Source: Sipunculus nudus
Taxonomy: Eukaryota > Annelida > Sipuncula > Golfingiida > Sipunculidae
DNA length: 64,000 nucleotides
Direction: 5' to 3'
NCBI GenBank assembly: GCA_026874595.1
Contig: CM049314.1
Coordinates: 8,982,729 to 9,046,728 of the forward strand
Shown: one piece after another, positions 14,625-26,540 of the stretch
Position numbering within the stretch: the first letter of the stretch is position 1
How the letters are laid out: every line of letters begins with the position of its first letter
The notes under the pieces: model-generated
The model's input: only the letters and a program-made list of their open reading frames with translations
What the model was told of the DNA's origin: nothing
The model's database searches: none
Made by a program: the position numbers and the translations under genes

Positions 14625-15970
14625 AACTAGAATACGGGTAGTCGACAAGCGACTACGTGTATCCGCCTAAATCAGAGTGGAACTGGTGAAGTGAGGCATG
14701 GATTGAGTGGCAAGGGGAAATAGAGTGAAGTGTTGCATATTAGCATGGATGTCTGCAGCCCCATTGTGTATGTAGGTTGCGCCACCTACCACAAAATCCA
14801 TAAAGCTGTCCAAGTTGTATACATATGCAAAATTTAAGGCAGATAAGTCAAACCACTACATGTATATGAGTGATTTTTGCCCTTGGCAGACAAACAGATG
14901 GACGCTGTGCAAAAATGGCTGCAGGTGGTGCCACCAGTTTTGCGTATGATAAAGAGCTATGTGAGAACTATACACATGCAAAACTTTGGCCCAATCGGTC
15001 AAACGGTTCCCAAGATATGAGCTTGAATATCTGCTGCATAAATGTAGAATGTAGGTGGCGCCACCTGTCATAAAATCAAGAGAGCGGTCGGGGATGTATA
15101 AACCTGCAAAATTTAAGGCAGATATGTCAAACCACTGCAGAGATATGAGTGATTTTATCCCATGGCAGACAAATAGACGGGAGCTGTGCAAAAATGGCTG
15201 CAGGTGGCGCCACCAGTTTTGCGTATGATACAGAGCTATGTGAGATCTATACACATGCAAAATTTTGGCTCAATCGGTCAAACGGTTCCCGAGATATGAG
15301 CTTGGATGTCTGCAGCGTAAACGTTAATGTAGGTGGCGCCACCTGTCATAAAATCAGAAAAGCTGTCTAGGATGTATACGCATGCCGAATTTTAGGTGAA
15401 TTAGTCAAACCACTGCAGAGATACGAGTGATTTTAACCCCAGGCAGATGAACAAATGGACACTGTGCAAACATGGTTGCAGGTGGCGCCACCTTTTGTTG
15501 TATATGTTATAAAGCTATCCCAGGGCTATATTTGTATACGCATGCTGAATTTCAGGTGAATTAGTCAAACCACTGCGGAGATATGAGTGATTTTAACCCA
15601 AGGCATACAAACAGATGGACACTGTGCAAACATGGTTGCAGGTGGCGCCACCATTTTTTGTATGTTAAACAGCTCTCCAAGGGCTTCATTTGTGCAAAAA
15701 AATTTCCTGATCGGTCAAACGGTTCCCGAGATATGTTGGTTTATGTGTGGAAACAGACACACAAACTGACGCAGAGTGCAGAAGAAAGGTCAGAGGTCAA
15801 AACAAAATTGGGGTGCAGCAGTTCACATGTGAACTGAACATAATCCCGGGTTTCGTAAAAATTCTGCCCAGCGGTTATGGAGGAGTTCTCCGGACACCTA
15901 CGCGGCGGCAGCGGCGTGCAGCTGAAAACCTAGTATCCGCAAAACTCTGTTTTGGCAGATGCAATTATTG
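14625..15970 (+). mobile_element. Dispersed repeat element containing the 278-bp tandem array
   Basis: Starts AACTAGAATACGGGTAGTCG and ends near GTATCCGCAAAACTCTG...GCAATTATT. The same start, an internal GGTGGNNCCACC block and the same end recur at 59924-60552, but with fewer internal units. No coding capacity or terminal inverted repeat was seen. Class is unknown; a non-autonomous element is likely. Confidence 0.65.
14700..15760 (+). repeat. 278-bp tandem repeat centred on the palindrome GGTGGCGCCACC
   Basis: Two alternating palindromic sites repeat with period 278-279: series one at 14774, 15053 and 15331, series two at 14923, 15202 and 15480. A shorter final step goes to 15640. Each unit also repeats GGTCAAACGGTTCC, GATATGAGTGATTTT and a TTGGCAGACAAACAGATGG-like run. 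Short reading frames inside it are by-products of the repeat. Confidence 0.85.
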
Positions 15971-15974
15971 AGAA

Positions 15975-17330
15975 ACAGGTGCTTCTGTATGAATTTTTAT
16001 TCAATACAAGCCAACTGTATTGCACTTTTATAAATGATGGTAATATTTATTCAGAAATATTTGACCCAATCCTTTACAAGATTACATAAATATACATCCA
16101 ACTGCATTCACTTTAACTGTTCTTGAGATAATATGATCAAAAGGAATTAAAAGATGGTTGCCTGGTGGCCATATTGGACTTTTGACATGTCTGAAATCAG
16201 ACAACAAACATTCTCTAAATCGGATCAAACATTAAAGAAAAATTACTGAAACTGCACTGAAGAAATAATTTCTATGGTGGCTAACTGGCAGACATAATGG
16301 ATTTCTGACAAGCATGACATTTGATATCCCACATTCTCCAATAAGAGACCAAACTTGGGGCAAATTATCCAGTAATGAATGCCCAAAATAATTCAAAAGG
16401 CCTGTCCAGGCGCTCATATCAGATTTATAGATATGCAATTGTAAAAAGTGTAAGTCCAATATTTTTTATTATCACTCTGCTTTTTAATGGGGTCAGCAGG
16501 GTAGGTAAACTGCCGAATCTGAAAGAAAAGAAATGCAGAAAGCATGACTAAGGGTCTTGAAATAAAACAAAAAGCCATCCTAAATCAAGGTACACATCCA
16601 CATATTATGAGAACAAACACTTGCTTTTATATGTGGTGATATATATTAAAATATTCAGATATCTAGGAAACTATGTTTATTGCTAGGATTCCATAAAATA
16701 AACTGCAAAATGTTCCCATCATCTTATAAATCAGTAGCTAAACCTTAATACTATTCTCTCATAGTCTTAATGCCTGGCTGAAGCATTCAGACAACAGTGT
16801 TTTTGTTATGAAGTAACGAGGTACTTATCACTGATCCTTATCACTTAATAGGCTGAAACAAAAGGGAGTCATATGTCACCAGTGTCACTCACAATTACAG
16901 CCACACAGGGAGATTACCAGCTGGGGTGGGATGGTTATATATACAAGAAAAATAGAGATGGTCTATAAAATAAGTAATTGTGAACATCACTGACCTATAA
17001 AATAAGTAATTGTGAACATCACTGACCTATGACCTTGGCCTTTTGCCCACATATCAACTGGATTTTTTCTAAATGATGGGTAACTACTAACTACTTAAAT
17101 CTGGTGTAATTACTTGGCAACCAATGGGTGAATAACTTTGACCTGCAACCTTTAACCTGCTGACCAGCTGACCCTAAAATCAATAAGTTATTTATTCAAG
17201 CAAAAAGACCCATAAATATGAAGTTTGAGTCAAACTGAATGATGCATAGATGTGGCATATGTGAAAGACTGAAGGTTTGGGTTGAACAGTTACACTTGAA
17301 ATATGCTAACAAGCATTTAGAACAAACAGA
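15975..17330. other. Gene-free sequence
   Basis: Unremarkable AT-rich sequence apart from the perfect 32-base tandem duplication at 16964. No protein family recognised on either strand. Confidence 0.5.
16964..17027. repeat. Perfect 32-base tandem duplication
   Basis: CTATAAAATAAGTAATTGTG plus AACATCACTGAC occurs twice head to tail without visible change, which implies a very recent event or an assembly artefact. Confidence 0.75.
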
Positions 17331-17357
17331 AGGACGACGGACAAAGACCCATCGCTA

Positions 17358-17389
17358 TAGCCCAGCATGACTGAAAGTCAGCTGAGCTA
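17358..17389 (+). other. Shared terminal hairpin of a dispersed element
   Basis: TAGCCCAGCATGACT and AGTCAGCTGAGCTA form a near-perfect stem followed by AAAAA. The preceding ACGGACAAAGACCCATCGC matches the sequence before the same hairpin at 8869. It is probably the 3' end of a non-autonomous element. Confidence 0.6.
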
Positions 17390-17855
17390 AAAAACTACTG
17401 ATGAAATACACAAATGGACATGTATGCCAACATCAACTGTGGGTATTCATATCAAGCGAAGTCATGAGAACATTAAATACATAAATCTCTTTCATACAGA
17501 GAACTTTGAATGTTTACCTAGGGATGAGATGTGTATTTTATCTGTTTGTTTCACGTCCGATCACTTTAGCAAAAAAGCTGTATCTCTATGTGCGATAATA
17601 TTAATGGCTCCGTAACTATTTACAAAGCCATCAAATCCTTATAAAGGCACCTTGCGTTCGCCAGGAATTAAGGATGGCGCTGTGTTTTTTATCCGTCTGT
17701 GTATTAAAACAAGTGACAGAAAGTGTAAAAAAATGAGTATCAGATTAATTATGTTCTTAAGGCCTTTGGAAGGCTTTATATGATTTTACAACAAATGTAT
17801 TTATTATTTCACCCTCTGCTTCAGAAAGTATCACCTTTCTTTCTTTAATAAATAA

Positions 17856-17857
<2 letters not shown>

Positions 17858-17905
<48 letters not shown>

Positions 17906-17922
17906 ATATATATGTATATACT
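17858..17922. repeat. (TA)n microsatellite
   Basis: TA run with a few interruptions. Confidence 0.9.
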
Positions 17923-18169
17923 ATGGTTGGATTTATATTCGCAAAGCTGAATTTTCGCGATTTCCTTATTTGAACGTTTGACGAGGGTTTCATTTTCGCG
18001 CTTGCACCAGAAACTATAAAGTCCAAGTACAGTTGCATTTGTATTGATTTTAAAGTTTAAATAAATCCTTCAATACTTGACTAATACCTGGTTCAGTCAG
18101 TCACTTATGACCTGTATCACAGTCGATATACATGTGAGTATGGCGTGTTTTACAATAATCATTATGTTA

Positions 18170-18237
18170 TTCACGAGGGTTTCATATTCGCGATAATTTT
18201 ACATTCGCGAATATCGCGATATTAAAATCCTCGTGAA
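18170..18237 (+). other. Foldback hairpin, CGCGATA-rich
   Basis: TTCACGAGGGTTTCATATTCGCGATA can pair with TATCGCGATATTAAAATCC...TCGTGAA over about 68 bases with few mismatches. A related half (GACGAGGGTTTCATTTTCGCG) occurs at 17981. It resembles a small foldback MITE. It sits between two (TA)n runs. Confidence 0.65.
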
Positions 18238-18253
18238 CAAAAAGGCATCTGCA

Positions 18254-18255
<2 letters not shown>

Positions 18256-18309
<54 letters not shown>

Positions 18310-18350
18310 CAGAGAGAGAGAGAGAGAGAGAAAGAAAGTAAGAGAGAGAC
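18256..18350. repeat. (TA)n followed by (GA)n
   Basis: TA run to about 18309, then GA/GAAA run to about 18350, directly after the foldback hairpin. Confidence 0.92.
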
Positions 18351-19499
18351 AGTATACATAGTATCTTGGCCTTATTAAAGATTAATTGTAAGTCATTTAT
18401 TTGCTACATTTGGTAAAATTGTTCGTCAATCACAAACGACAGACAGGTGTGTGAATTTCAACCATGGCTAACATTATAATAAATGTCCTGCTTAACTGGT
18501 AAAAAAAAAAATGTTTAAATGCATACAAGGACGTCTTTAAAAGCCCACTGAGACTTGAGTCTCCATTTTTAATGGATTCATATAGGAATATAATAAGAGT
18601 AAAATACATTGAAATCAATGATAAAGAATCTATGGTAACAATAACAGTAATATCTTATATCGTAAAAAGATTAGCAAATTAAAGTATGAAGTATGGTAAG
18701 TGTTATGATATACTTAGTCCCATTGCGTAGATCCCACGCAATGAAAAGGGGAGTGTTTTGAGCATGACATCACGGTGTCTCTATATTGACAGAGGAATGC
18801 CCTAGTTTCCACCCACCCTACCCTACATACCCTTAGCCTATAGACATACGGAGATTTGTATGAGCCAGTTACCTATAGCCCTGTGTTGCTTTCTGTTAAT
18901 ACCGACACAATAGTTACCCTTTTAGCACCGATTTACTATAGATACTTGGTTTGGTTATTTTCCACCATGCACAAACGTTGGTTATAATAGGTCGAGGGCT
19001 GATATTCTTAAAGAATCTTTCCTAGGGGCCGCAGAATTCATCATTCTCTAGCTGTTCTTTGAATATAGCTAGTAGGTAATAAAGCCCTTTTTAGTGGAAA
19101 TTTTTATGGTTTCAATCCATAGTATACTGGAAGGCGGTTTACTGGATCACATGCCCGTGGTATGTTTCGAGTTTGATGTTCATATTGTATTTACTGACAG
19201 TTGGCTGACTATTCACGCTTTAAGTTAAAAGGAGCTTGTCCAAAGTTTATGGACGTGTTCAATGAATATCTTGTTTCACAGTGTGTTACGTTTTATCTAA
19301 CCATCAACCTAAGATTAAGTTATTTGTTGAAATAATGCTGTGTTTCCATTCGCGCTATTATTTGTATGTGCGTGTATGCGTGAAACAGATAGCATGTTCG
19401 CGTATATGCGTATATGTATGCGTGAAGTGGCAGACGTGTATAGTGGTACAGCAGGTCATCTTCATAAGTTGATGGAGTGACGGAATTCTAGTGCTACAT

Positions 19500-19835
19500 T
19501 TCTTTGCCTTTTTAACCATATGCATGTGTTTGTTATGTGACCTCAGAGTGACATCACAGCGTAGTCACAATATGATATATCACAATATGAGGTCACAGTG
19601 AGGTCATCGGGAGCTCACTGTGACTGTTTATTCAGATTTTTATCAGAACGCATAACAAATTGTAGTATGCAATAATACACATTAGATTTTTATGACACAA
19701 TATTCATGTAATACATTCCTTTGCCTTTGAGCTATATGCATGTAAGTGTCTGGTGACCTCACAGTGACATCACAGTGTCGTCACAATATGAAATATGTGA
19801 GTTTTGTGTGACCTCACAGTGGTATCACCGTTAGC
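19500..19835. repeat. Two diverged tandem units rich in TGACCTCA/TGACATCA
   Basis: Unit one (19500-19625) and unit two (19710-19835) share CCTTTGCCTTT, ATATGCATGT, GTGACCTCA, GTGACATCACAG and GTCACAATATGA. Eight or so TGAC(C/A)TCA-type half-palindromes of CRE/AP-1 style are clustered here. Regulatory function is not shown; duplication of a repeat explains it equally well. Confidence 0.5.
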
Positions 19836-20267
19836 TCACATCTTGACTGGGAACACCACAGTTACGAAATCATAGGAGCGATTTTTCACGCATATACTGA
19901 TATAAGTGCACATAGAAATACAACTTGAGTCACAGACACCATAGCCTTCTTTATTATCGTAAAATCATGCTCCGCCAGGGGGCGAGAGTTACCCTACCTT
20001 ACCCCATGCAGACTTATTAGTCAGCGACTTTACGCAAAAAAGGTTCCGAACAGATAAGGTTAAATATTCTGAATGATTAGAAAAAAAACTAAAAAAACAT
20101 TAATTCAAAGGATTATGTCCAGTTGTTATATCTTTTTTTCATTATAATACAGCTACTAGCAGGTGGCTTGATGATGAACCCGGCGGTGTCTGATGTCTCC
20201 GACATCTTATCATTCTATACATTGCATACTATCCATATTACCATATATATGTGTAATAGGTTATATA

Positions 20268-20775
20268 GAGTAGAACTCCTCCCAGTGGGCACCTCCATAA
20301 AATGGGCACCGCTATATAGTGGGTACTCTTTGACAGTCCCGAATTTTCTAATGCTTATCAGGCCTAAAAAAATAAGGCACCGCCCGCGTCAATTTTACCC
20401 CCCCCCCCCCCATGTGTGCACATCAAACATTTTGATTTTGATTTTCATCTTTCAAGAAGAAAAAATAATACAATTTGATAAGATTTCTTTGGTTATGTAG
20501 TGCTTTTACTTGTTTAGCAGGAAATGCTGTTATTTTCTTATTCTTTTTATTCTTTTCCCTGTTCACATGACATTTTTATCGAAACATACAAAAAAAGGTA
20601 AAATATAAAATATCACCCGCCCGCATTGATTTCTGAAAAAAGTGCCTGATAACGATACCTTTTTTGCCTTATTTATGTCACGACCATGACCTCCATATAG
20701 TGGGCACCTCTATAAAGTGGGCAGTTTTGCCCAGTCCCAAGGGTGTCCATATTATAGACGTTTCACTGGATTTGG
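20268..20775. repeat. Repeat with two direct GTGGGCACCTC(C/T)ATA blocks
   Basis: The block ACCTCCATAAAATGGGCACC...CAGTCCCGAA (20289-20345) is repeated in the same orientation as ACCTCCATATAGTGGGCACC...CAGTCCCAAG (20689-20750), with about 340 bases between. A poly-C run (20398-20412) lies in the spacer. It looks like a non-autonomous dispersed element; ends are uncertain. Confidence 0.55.
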
Positions 20776-21309
20776 TAAAATAACACGACCAGTTACTTGA
20801 ATAGTGGTTGTGTTAGCGTGCTGGTAATACTGACCAAAATCTCAACCGGGCGGTTATGAATACTAAAATAGATAATGTTCCATGTTTTAAGGTAATTAAA
20901 ACATATTATCAAATATAAACGTAAACGTTATTTAAAAAAATACGAATATATTTCATATATTCTTTTACAAAGAGAAGTAATCATCGAAAGAAAATGGCAA
21001 TATGAAGTGTTCATATGTCCTGGTATGTTTGAGAGAGGATTGTTCAGGATTTTAATCTAACATGCATTTGAACTGCCATAACTCTAGGCAGGTATCTTAA
21101 GTTTAGCATCCCAGGAGATAAAGCGCATTTGTTATATATGGAGAGAGAGAGTGAGAGAGAGAGAAATATTATTACCCAGAAGTTCGAGTGCTACTCTGAT
21201 GCAATTTTACTTTTATGTGGCATATCATTTTTAAGGTTAATTTCTTATTAAATGTTATCAGATTAATAAAAAAATTATGCTATATTTCTTACCATATATC
21301 CAATTTCAG

Positions 21310-21505
21310 ATTGCCACAGCCAGCGTACCGCCGTTGCAGTCGTATCTCCCACAGTCATCATCTTCTGCCGGGAAGCTGTTGCTATGGACACGCATGAGGC
21401 GTCTATACAGACGCTTCAGACCTAACAACATCCAAAAACTTGGCTTTCTATTGATATTCTTCGTCGTGTACAAGATGTGGTCGACCGAGAGAGCAGATAC
21501 AGAAA
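21310..21505 (+). CDS. First coding exon of the GH35 gene: 5' leader plus signal-anchor
   Basis: The exon is bounded by acceptor AATTTCAG (ending 21309) and donor GTAGGT (from 21506). The ATG at 21394 opens a short basic segment (MRRLYRRFRP) followed by a hydrophobic stretch (LGFLLIFFVVY) and then a polar stalk. This reads as a type II signal-anchor with the catalytic domain lumenal or extracellular. A further ATG at 21384 in another frame lies just upstream. The frame is open through the exon 5' of 21394 without another ATG, so a start in an unseen upstream exon is possible. The exon is duplicated at 28896-29090. Confidence 0.75.
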
Positions 21506-24046
21506 GTAGGTGAACTAAAAGAATATACTTGTCATGGCTCAAGCAGTCTTATCTTTTCTGTCTGAAATAAATTATTTATGGGATGGCAAAACAAATTTCA
21601 ATGCGGTTGGAATATCTAGGATATTAATATTATTAGTATTCTCATAAAAAAAATATTTTTTCTTGTATGAGACAAAAAGTCGTGTTTGACTTAGGACTCT
21701 TATCAAATACTAGAAAAATAGCCACATTAATAATAGCTGCTATACTCAAATTAGCAATTACGTGTACTTTTAAGTATGTCCTTATCGCATTGGAAATATG
21801 GTGTTAAATAATAATGCATCGTTTTTTGCCATTCTATTTAACAATTGTAATATTGCTGTTATTTAATGAAAGTGATCTATTTGACGGTCGGAAAAGTCTA
21901 ATTACTTTCTTTTCCAGGCCCGTATCTGAAAATGGTCAAACAGGAATACGTTTCATCCTATTCCTTAATTATATTACAACATAGTAAATGTTGACTAAAT
22001 ATATACATAAAGTACCTTATTCTTCATAAATATTTAGTAATATACCGAACTGATATTTGAACAGAAAACAAGAATTTGTTGACGGGTAGTGAAGTTCTTT
22101 GTATTGTTTTACTAGATGTCAAACTGAGGCACGAAGTAAGAGGAGAAGTGCCCGGATGTATCCAAGATGACCGGGGAGAATGTATAAATAGGACGACCAT
22201 ATCTACCTCAAGATCCACACCAAGGCCAGCTGATCCAGAGTCAGGGTTACATATTAAACACAAATCCTTCTATTTAGACGGCAAGATTTTCAGGATCATC
22301 AGTGGATCGTTTCATTATTTCCGCACAATTCCTTCTCAGTGGAGGGACCGTTTATACAAGATGAAGTACGCCGGCCTTAACACGGTCATGACGTATATAC
22401 CATGGAATCTGCATGAACAGGTCAAAGGTCGCGTGGTCTTGACAGGAACTTGGGACATAGCGCGGTTTCTGAACGAGGCTGCGCAAGTCGGCCTCTACGT
22501 CATAGTCCGTCCTGGGCCGTATATATGTGCGGAGTGGGAATATGGCGGCCTTCCGGCCTGGTTGCTAAACGAAACGTCTATGTTTGTCAGATCAGCCAAG
22601 TCTGACACATTTCTAAAGCATGTGGATCAATATTTTTCGAAATTATTACCATTGTTAAATGCTTATTCTCATGCCGGTAAGAAGGGACCCATAATCGCTT
22701 TTCAGTTAGAAAATGAATTTGGTAGCTACGGAAGACCGGACACAGTATACTTAGAAAAACTGTTGGATATCTATAAGAAACATGACGTAAAGGATTTGAT
22801 ATTTACATCAGATGGAGGCAATGATAATTACGGGTTTCTCCACGGATCATTGCCTTCTTTATTAAAGACAGCAAACTTCGCAAAGAAACCAAAAGAAAAT
22901 CTGATTCTACTGAAGAAACTACAACCGGACAAACCACTGATGGTCACCGAGTTTTGGTCAGGATGGTTCGATTTCTGGGAGGAAAAGCACTTCACCGAAA
23001 AAGTAGACGACTTCACAGCCCGGCTTAAAATAATCTTACAATTGGGAGCCAGTATTAACTTTTACATGTTTGTGGGAGGGACTAATTTTGGGTTTTGGAA
23101 CGGAGCTGTTAACAAAACAACTTACCACCCGGTAACGACAAGCTACGATTACAACGCCCCAGTCACGGAATCGGGGTTTCTATCGGACAAGTATTACGCC
23201 ATACGGAACATTCTTGTTCAGATGAACATATTCAAACCAGATAGAATCCACAGTTCACTGCCGGCCAGAGTGTTATACAAAGCATATGGTGAGATCAGAC
23301 TGCCATTCGCTGTTCCGTATTCGGCCATGTTTAAACTTTTCAAATTCGTTCCAAGTTATAAAGATATTAAAACCATGGAACAACTGAACATAAACAGTGG
23401 GAGCGGACAGGCCTACGGTTGGATCGTCTATCGCACTTATATACAGAATGGCGCCAAACTGGAAATTCGAGGAGAAGTCCGAGACAGGGCACAAGTCTTC
23501 GTAAATCGAAGAGATTTGAAAACATTCACTTTCAAAGATAAAAATAAAGTCATCACACTGCCATCGGACCTAAAATTCAAGAACACTTTAGAAATATTTG
23601 TTGAAAATATGGGCCGCGTTAATTTTAAAGGTAATTTGGATGATGAACATAAGGGTATATTAGGGTCAGTTTATCTTGATGGCAAGCCTGTTGTCGGTTG
23701 GACACACTACCCTTTCGAATTCACTAAACCGTTTGTGGACGCGCTCAGTGACCCGGATATATGGGGTAATTACATGCCTTTTCTTGGCCCAGCAGCTTAT
23801 AAAGGATATTTCATAATTGAAGGCACACCCGAAAATACCTATCTTTTAATGGACAATTTCAATAAAGGTATTGTTTTAATAAACGGGTTTAACCTAGGAA
23901 GGTATTGGAGAGTCGGACCCCAAAGGACTCTGTTCGTTCCGGCGCCATTGTTGAAAACGGGAAAAAACGAGGTAATTATTTTCGATGTTCACCGGGGTTC
24001 TAAAAAGATTACGTCCATTTCTTCTCCTGTATATACCCGGAAGTAA
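21394..24046 (+). CDS. GH35 beta-galactosidase-like protein, membrane anchored, two coding exons
   Basis: Glycoside hydrolase family 35, resembling animal beta-galactosidase-1-like proteins; expected to hydrolyse terminal beta-galactose. Coding exons are 21394-21505 and 22116-24046 (TAA stop). The first ends in one base before GTAGGT and the second starts after TTTTACTAG with two bases, so the phases match and give about 680 residues. The second exon starts the catalytic barrel early (SGSFHYFR, RPGPYICAEWEYGG), followed by QLENEFG, whose second Glu (codon 22715-22717) is the expected acid/base. VTEFWSGW then supplies the expected nucleophile Glu (codon 22949-22951). The C-terminal jelly-roll part has INGFNLGRYW and a VGPQ.TLFVP-like stretch. 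No internal stop or frameshift is seen. The start at 21394 is the first in-frame ATG of its exon; an upstream non-coding exon is implied by the acceptor at 21308-21309. Substrate and compartment are unproven. Confidence 0.93.
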
Positions 24047-24273
24047 ACTAGATACAAAATACAGCTCGGGGTTTATGTGTTCAGATAAGTCCATTTCAAA
24101 CCAGAAGTGCGACTGACGCCAGGCGACAGATTCTCTTACACGTGCCCATTGCTATATATTCACCTGCACAATCATTGTTTATCTTCCCTATAAGAACGTT
24201 TCAGGGGCGACCGTAGCACTTGTTAACGTTATGATATCATCTCGATACTCGACTAATAATATTTATTATGTTG

Positions 24274-24279
24274 AATAAA
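24274..24279 (+). terminator. Candidate poly(A) signal of the GH35 gene
   Basis: AATAAA lies 228 bases after the GH35 stop codon, in an AT-rich stretch. It is the first canonical hexamer I see downstream. Cleavage position is not determined. Confidence 0.5.
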
Positions 24280-25043
24280 TGATAAAACCTCTGCATGAGT
24301 TTCATGACTTGTCTGAATATGCTATTTCTACGTATTCATGATAAGTTTCCTGTTGTCGAGATTTGCACAAAGGTTTTCACACCTTAGAGAAATTCTCTCA
24401 TAAATGCAGGTCCTGTCAAATAGGAAGGCACAAAAGAAGCTAAACGAGCTGATTAATTTTCCAAATTGTCCATCTGTTATGCAGTTGAAGTCTAAGGGAA
24501 ATTTACAAATCGGTCTAGACTCAAAGTGCCCTCCTTATTTTAAGAAAATGTGCGAACTTGAGAAAATACAGGGATTGATTTTTTTCAGTGATTTTACCAA
24601 GGGCTCTTTTACCTACTTGGTCATGACTAGCTTTGATATCGGTCGGTAGATGTCAGCTGTGCCTTTTGAGTCACTTTGCTCTCTCGATTACAAAATTGTT
24701 CAAATAAGAATATTATAGTATAAACCCTTGTAATCAAGCAGACCATACTTAAGCAGGCGAACCTGGCCTCCCTTTTCTACCGCGTCTATAACATAGAGGT
24801 ATGTGAAAGAATCCTGCTTACCAATCAGGCTGTAAAGGACGAACCATAAAGATGGAGAAGTCACACGCTATTAAGAATTATCTTTATCCTAGATTGATTG
24901 ATAAGAGTAATCCTATATTTCACATAATTATCAGTAGCAATCAATTAAAAGTAGTCATCATGTGAAGGTATGTCTGGCACATCTGAGTATCGCCAAACAC
25001 TACTCATTGATCCATCGCAGTGCTGCCATTCGCTCCGCAATTT

Positions 25044-25092
<49 letters not shown>

Positions 25093-26540
25093 GGTACCAC
25101 CATTACTAGTCTTAAGAAAATAAGTTATAAGTAATACATTATTAGGGATTTAAATGACTTTCCTTAGCTAGTTATGACCTCTGTAAATTAATTATGAATA
25201 TCTTTAATTACTTTTTATTTATGACTCTGCTTACCTGCTCTTGGATATGGCTATCCTTAATTTATGACGACTTAAGATGTGTTTAAATTAATTATGACTA
25301 ATGATAATTGTTTAAGACCTTTTCACTTATGAATTTTCTTAACTACTAAAGACTTAAGAGTGTCCGTAATTCTTGATGCTTGTGGTTGTTCTTACTTACT
25401 TATTACTTATGACTCGCGTATGACTCCTAGCTCACTTCGGAGCATGCCGTTTGATCTTTAAGCCCTCTATTGGACACACAGGCCGTTGAAATCACGAGGA
25501 ATCCCTAGCTGATAAGTCCGTGCTCAAATCGGGAATAATATTTCAGTATGAATATTTAAAGAAGTATTTATCATCATTTCAAGAACTTTTGGTGGACAAT
25601 CAGTGTACAGACATATCGACAGGCCAGTAACAAATTGTAAACATCAAAATAAGGGGAAGTGAGGATAGGATCTACAATCAGTGCCACTAGGATATTGAAA
25701 ATGGGGCAGAGGGTGAGACGGAATGAATAATGATAAATAAATGAGACGGCCGCTGTATGTCTGGTACAGTGTTTGCAGTGTACATCAGTCTGCCATCGAA
25801 ATATCTCATGTAAGGAGTCCTCAACAGGTGGCGCCACTCCCATCACTTCCATATTTGTGGAAACGCTGGAGAAGCCGGATGTGTCAGTGAACAAATCAGA
25901 AATAGTCTGTACATACGAAAATGCAAATAACCCTGCCGTGTCTAACATTACCACCCGTTATACCACCTGGTAATTCCTATCAGTTCCTGGGTGCGACCAA
26001 TAATGGAGTTTTTGCTAAATGTTCTCTTTTTACATTATATAATGAAGAATTGGTTATTTTTTTTCAAGTACCCAGTGCATTAAGCGATGAGATGACAACA
26101 ACAAGGGAACCAATCAACCTTTATCATACACCGTTATTGTTAGAAGAATGCACATGGCTGACAATATGTTGCACTCACTGACCCCTTGTACTCACGTGCT
26201 TTATGTATGGTCCCTGATAACCAACTTGAAAATACACAACACAAAGTGAAGACAAGGAAGCTGTTTGTATACCATTATGTTGTTTTGACTTATTTCCAGT
26301 CGTGATTCATATAACCGTGGGGGAAAAATGTGCTTTTCTTTTCTAGTACAAATTTAATCTGTAACCAAATAATGGACCCGTGTTCTGCCTAATGATGATA
26401 ATAAATGTTCATTATGTAAACTTATGGTTATCTAACATGTAATGTGCCTCGATAACAGCTGTTTTACAGCTACCATGCTATAATACAAAAGCGTCTTTAA
26501 TCACTTTGTCTTAAATAATGTTACAACTTAAATATACGTA
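24280..26540. other. Gene-free sequence downstream of GH35
   Basis: A stretch at 25140-25400 repeats TTAATTATGA and CTTATGA-type words. A single GTGGCGCCAC site is at 25828. The 126-codon frame on the - strand at 25574-25954 matches nothing I know, and I do not call it. Confidence 0.5.
25050..25091. repeat. (GA)n microsatellite
   Basis: About 20 GA units in gene-free sequence. Confidence 0.95.

Larger units (their letters stand above)
18355..21300. other. Gene-free region upstream of the GH35 gene
   Basis: Contains the two TGAC-rich units, the direct-repeat element at 20.3-20.8 kb and a GA run at 21140-21172. The GH35 promoter and non-coding first exon should be in or upstream of this stretch; I cannot place them. 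Confidence 0.5.

Noticed and set aside
14856-15837. Several frames of 60-134 codons with internal repetition on both strands
   Set aside because: By-products of the 278-bp tandem repeat; the same sequence is open on both strands and shows no domain.
25574-25954. 126-codon frame on the - strand
   Set aside because: No family motif, no matching exon-intron signals and no duplication support.
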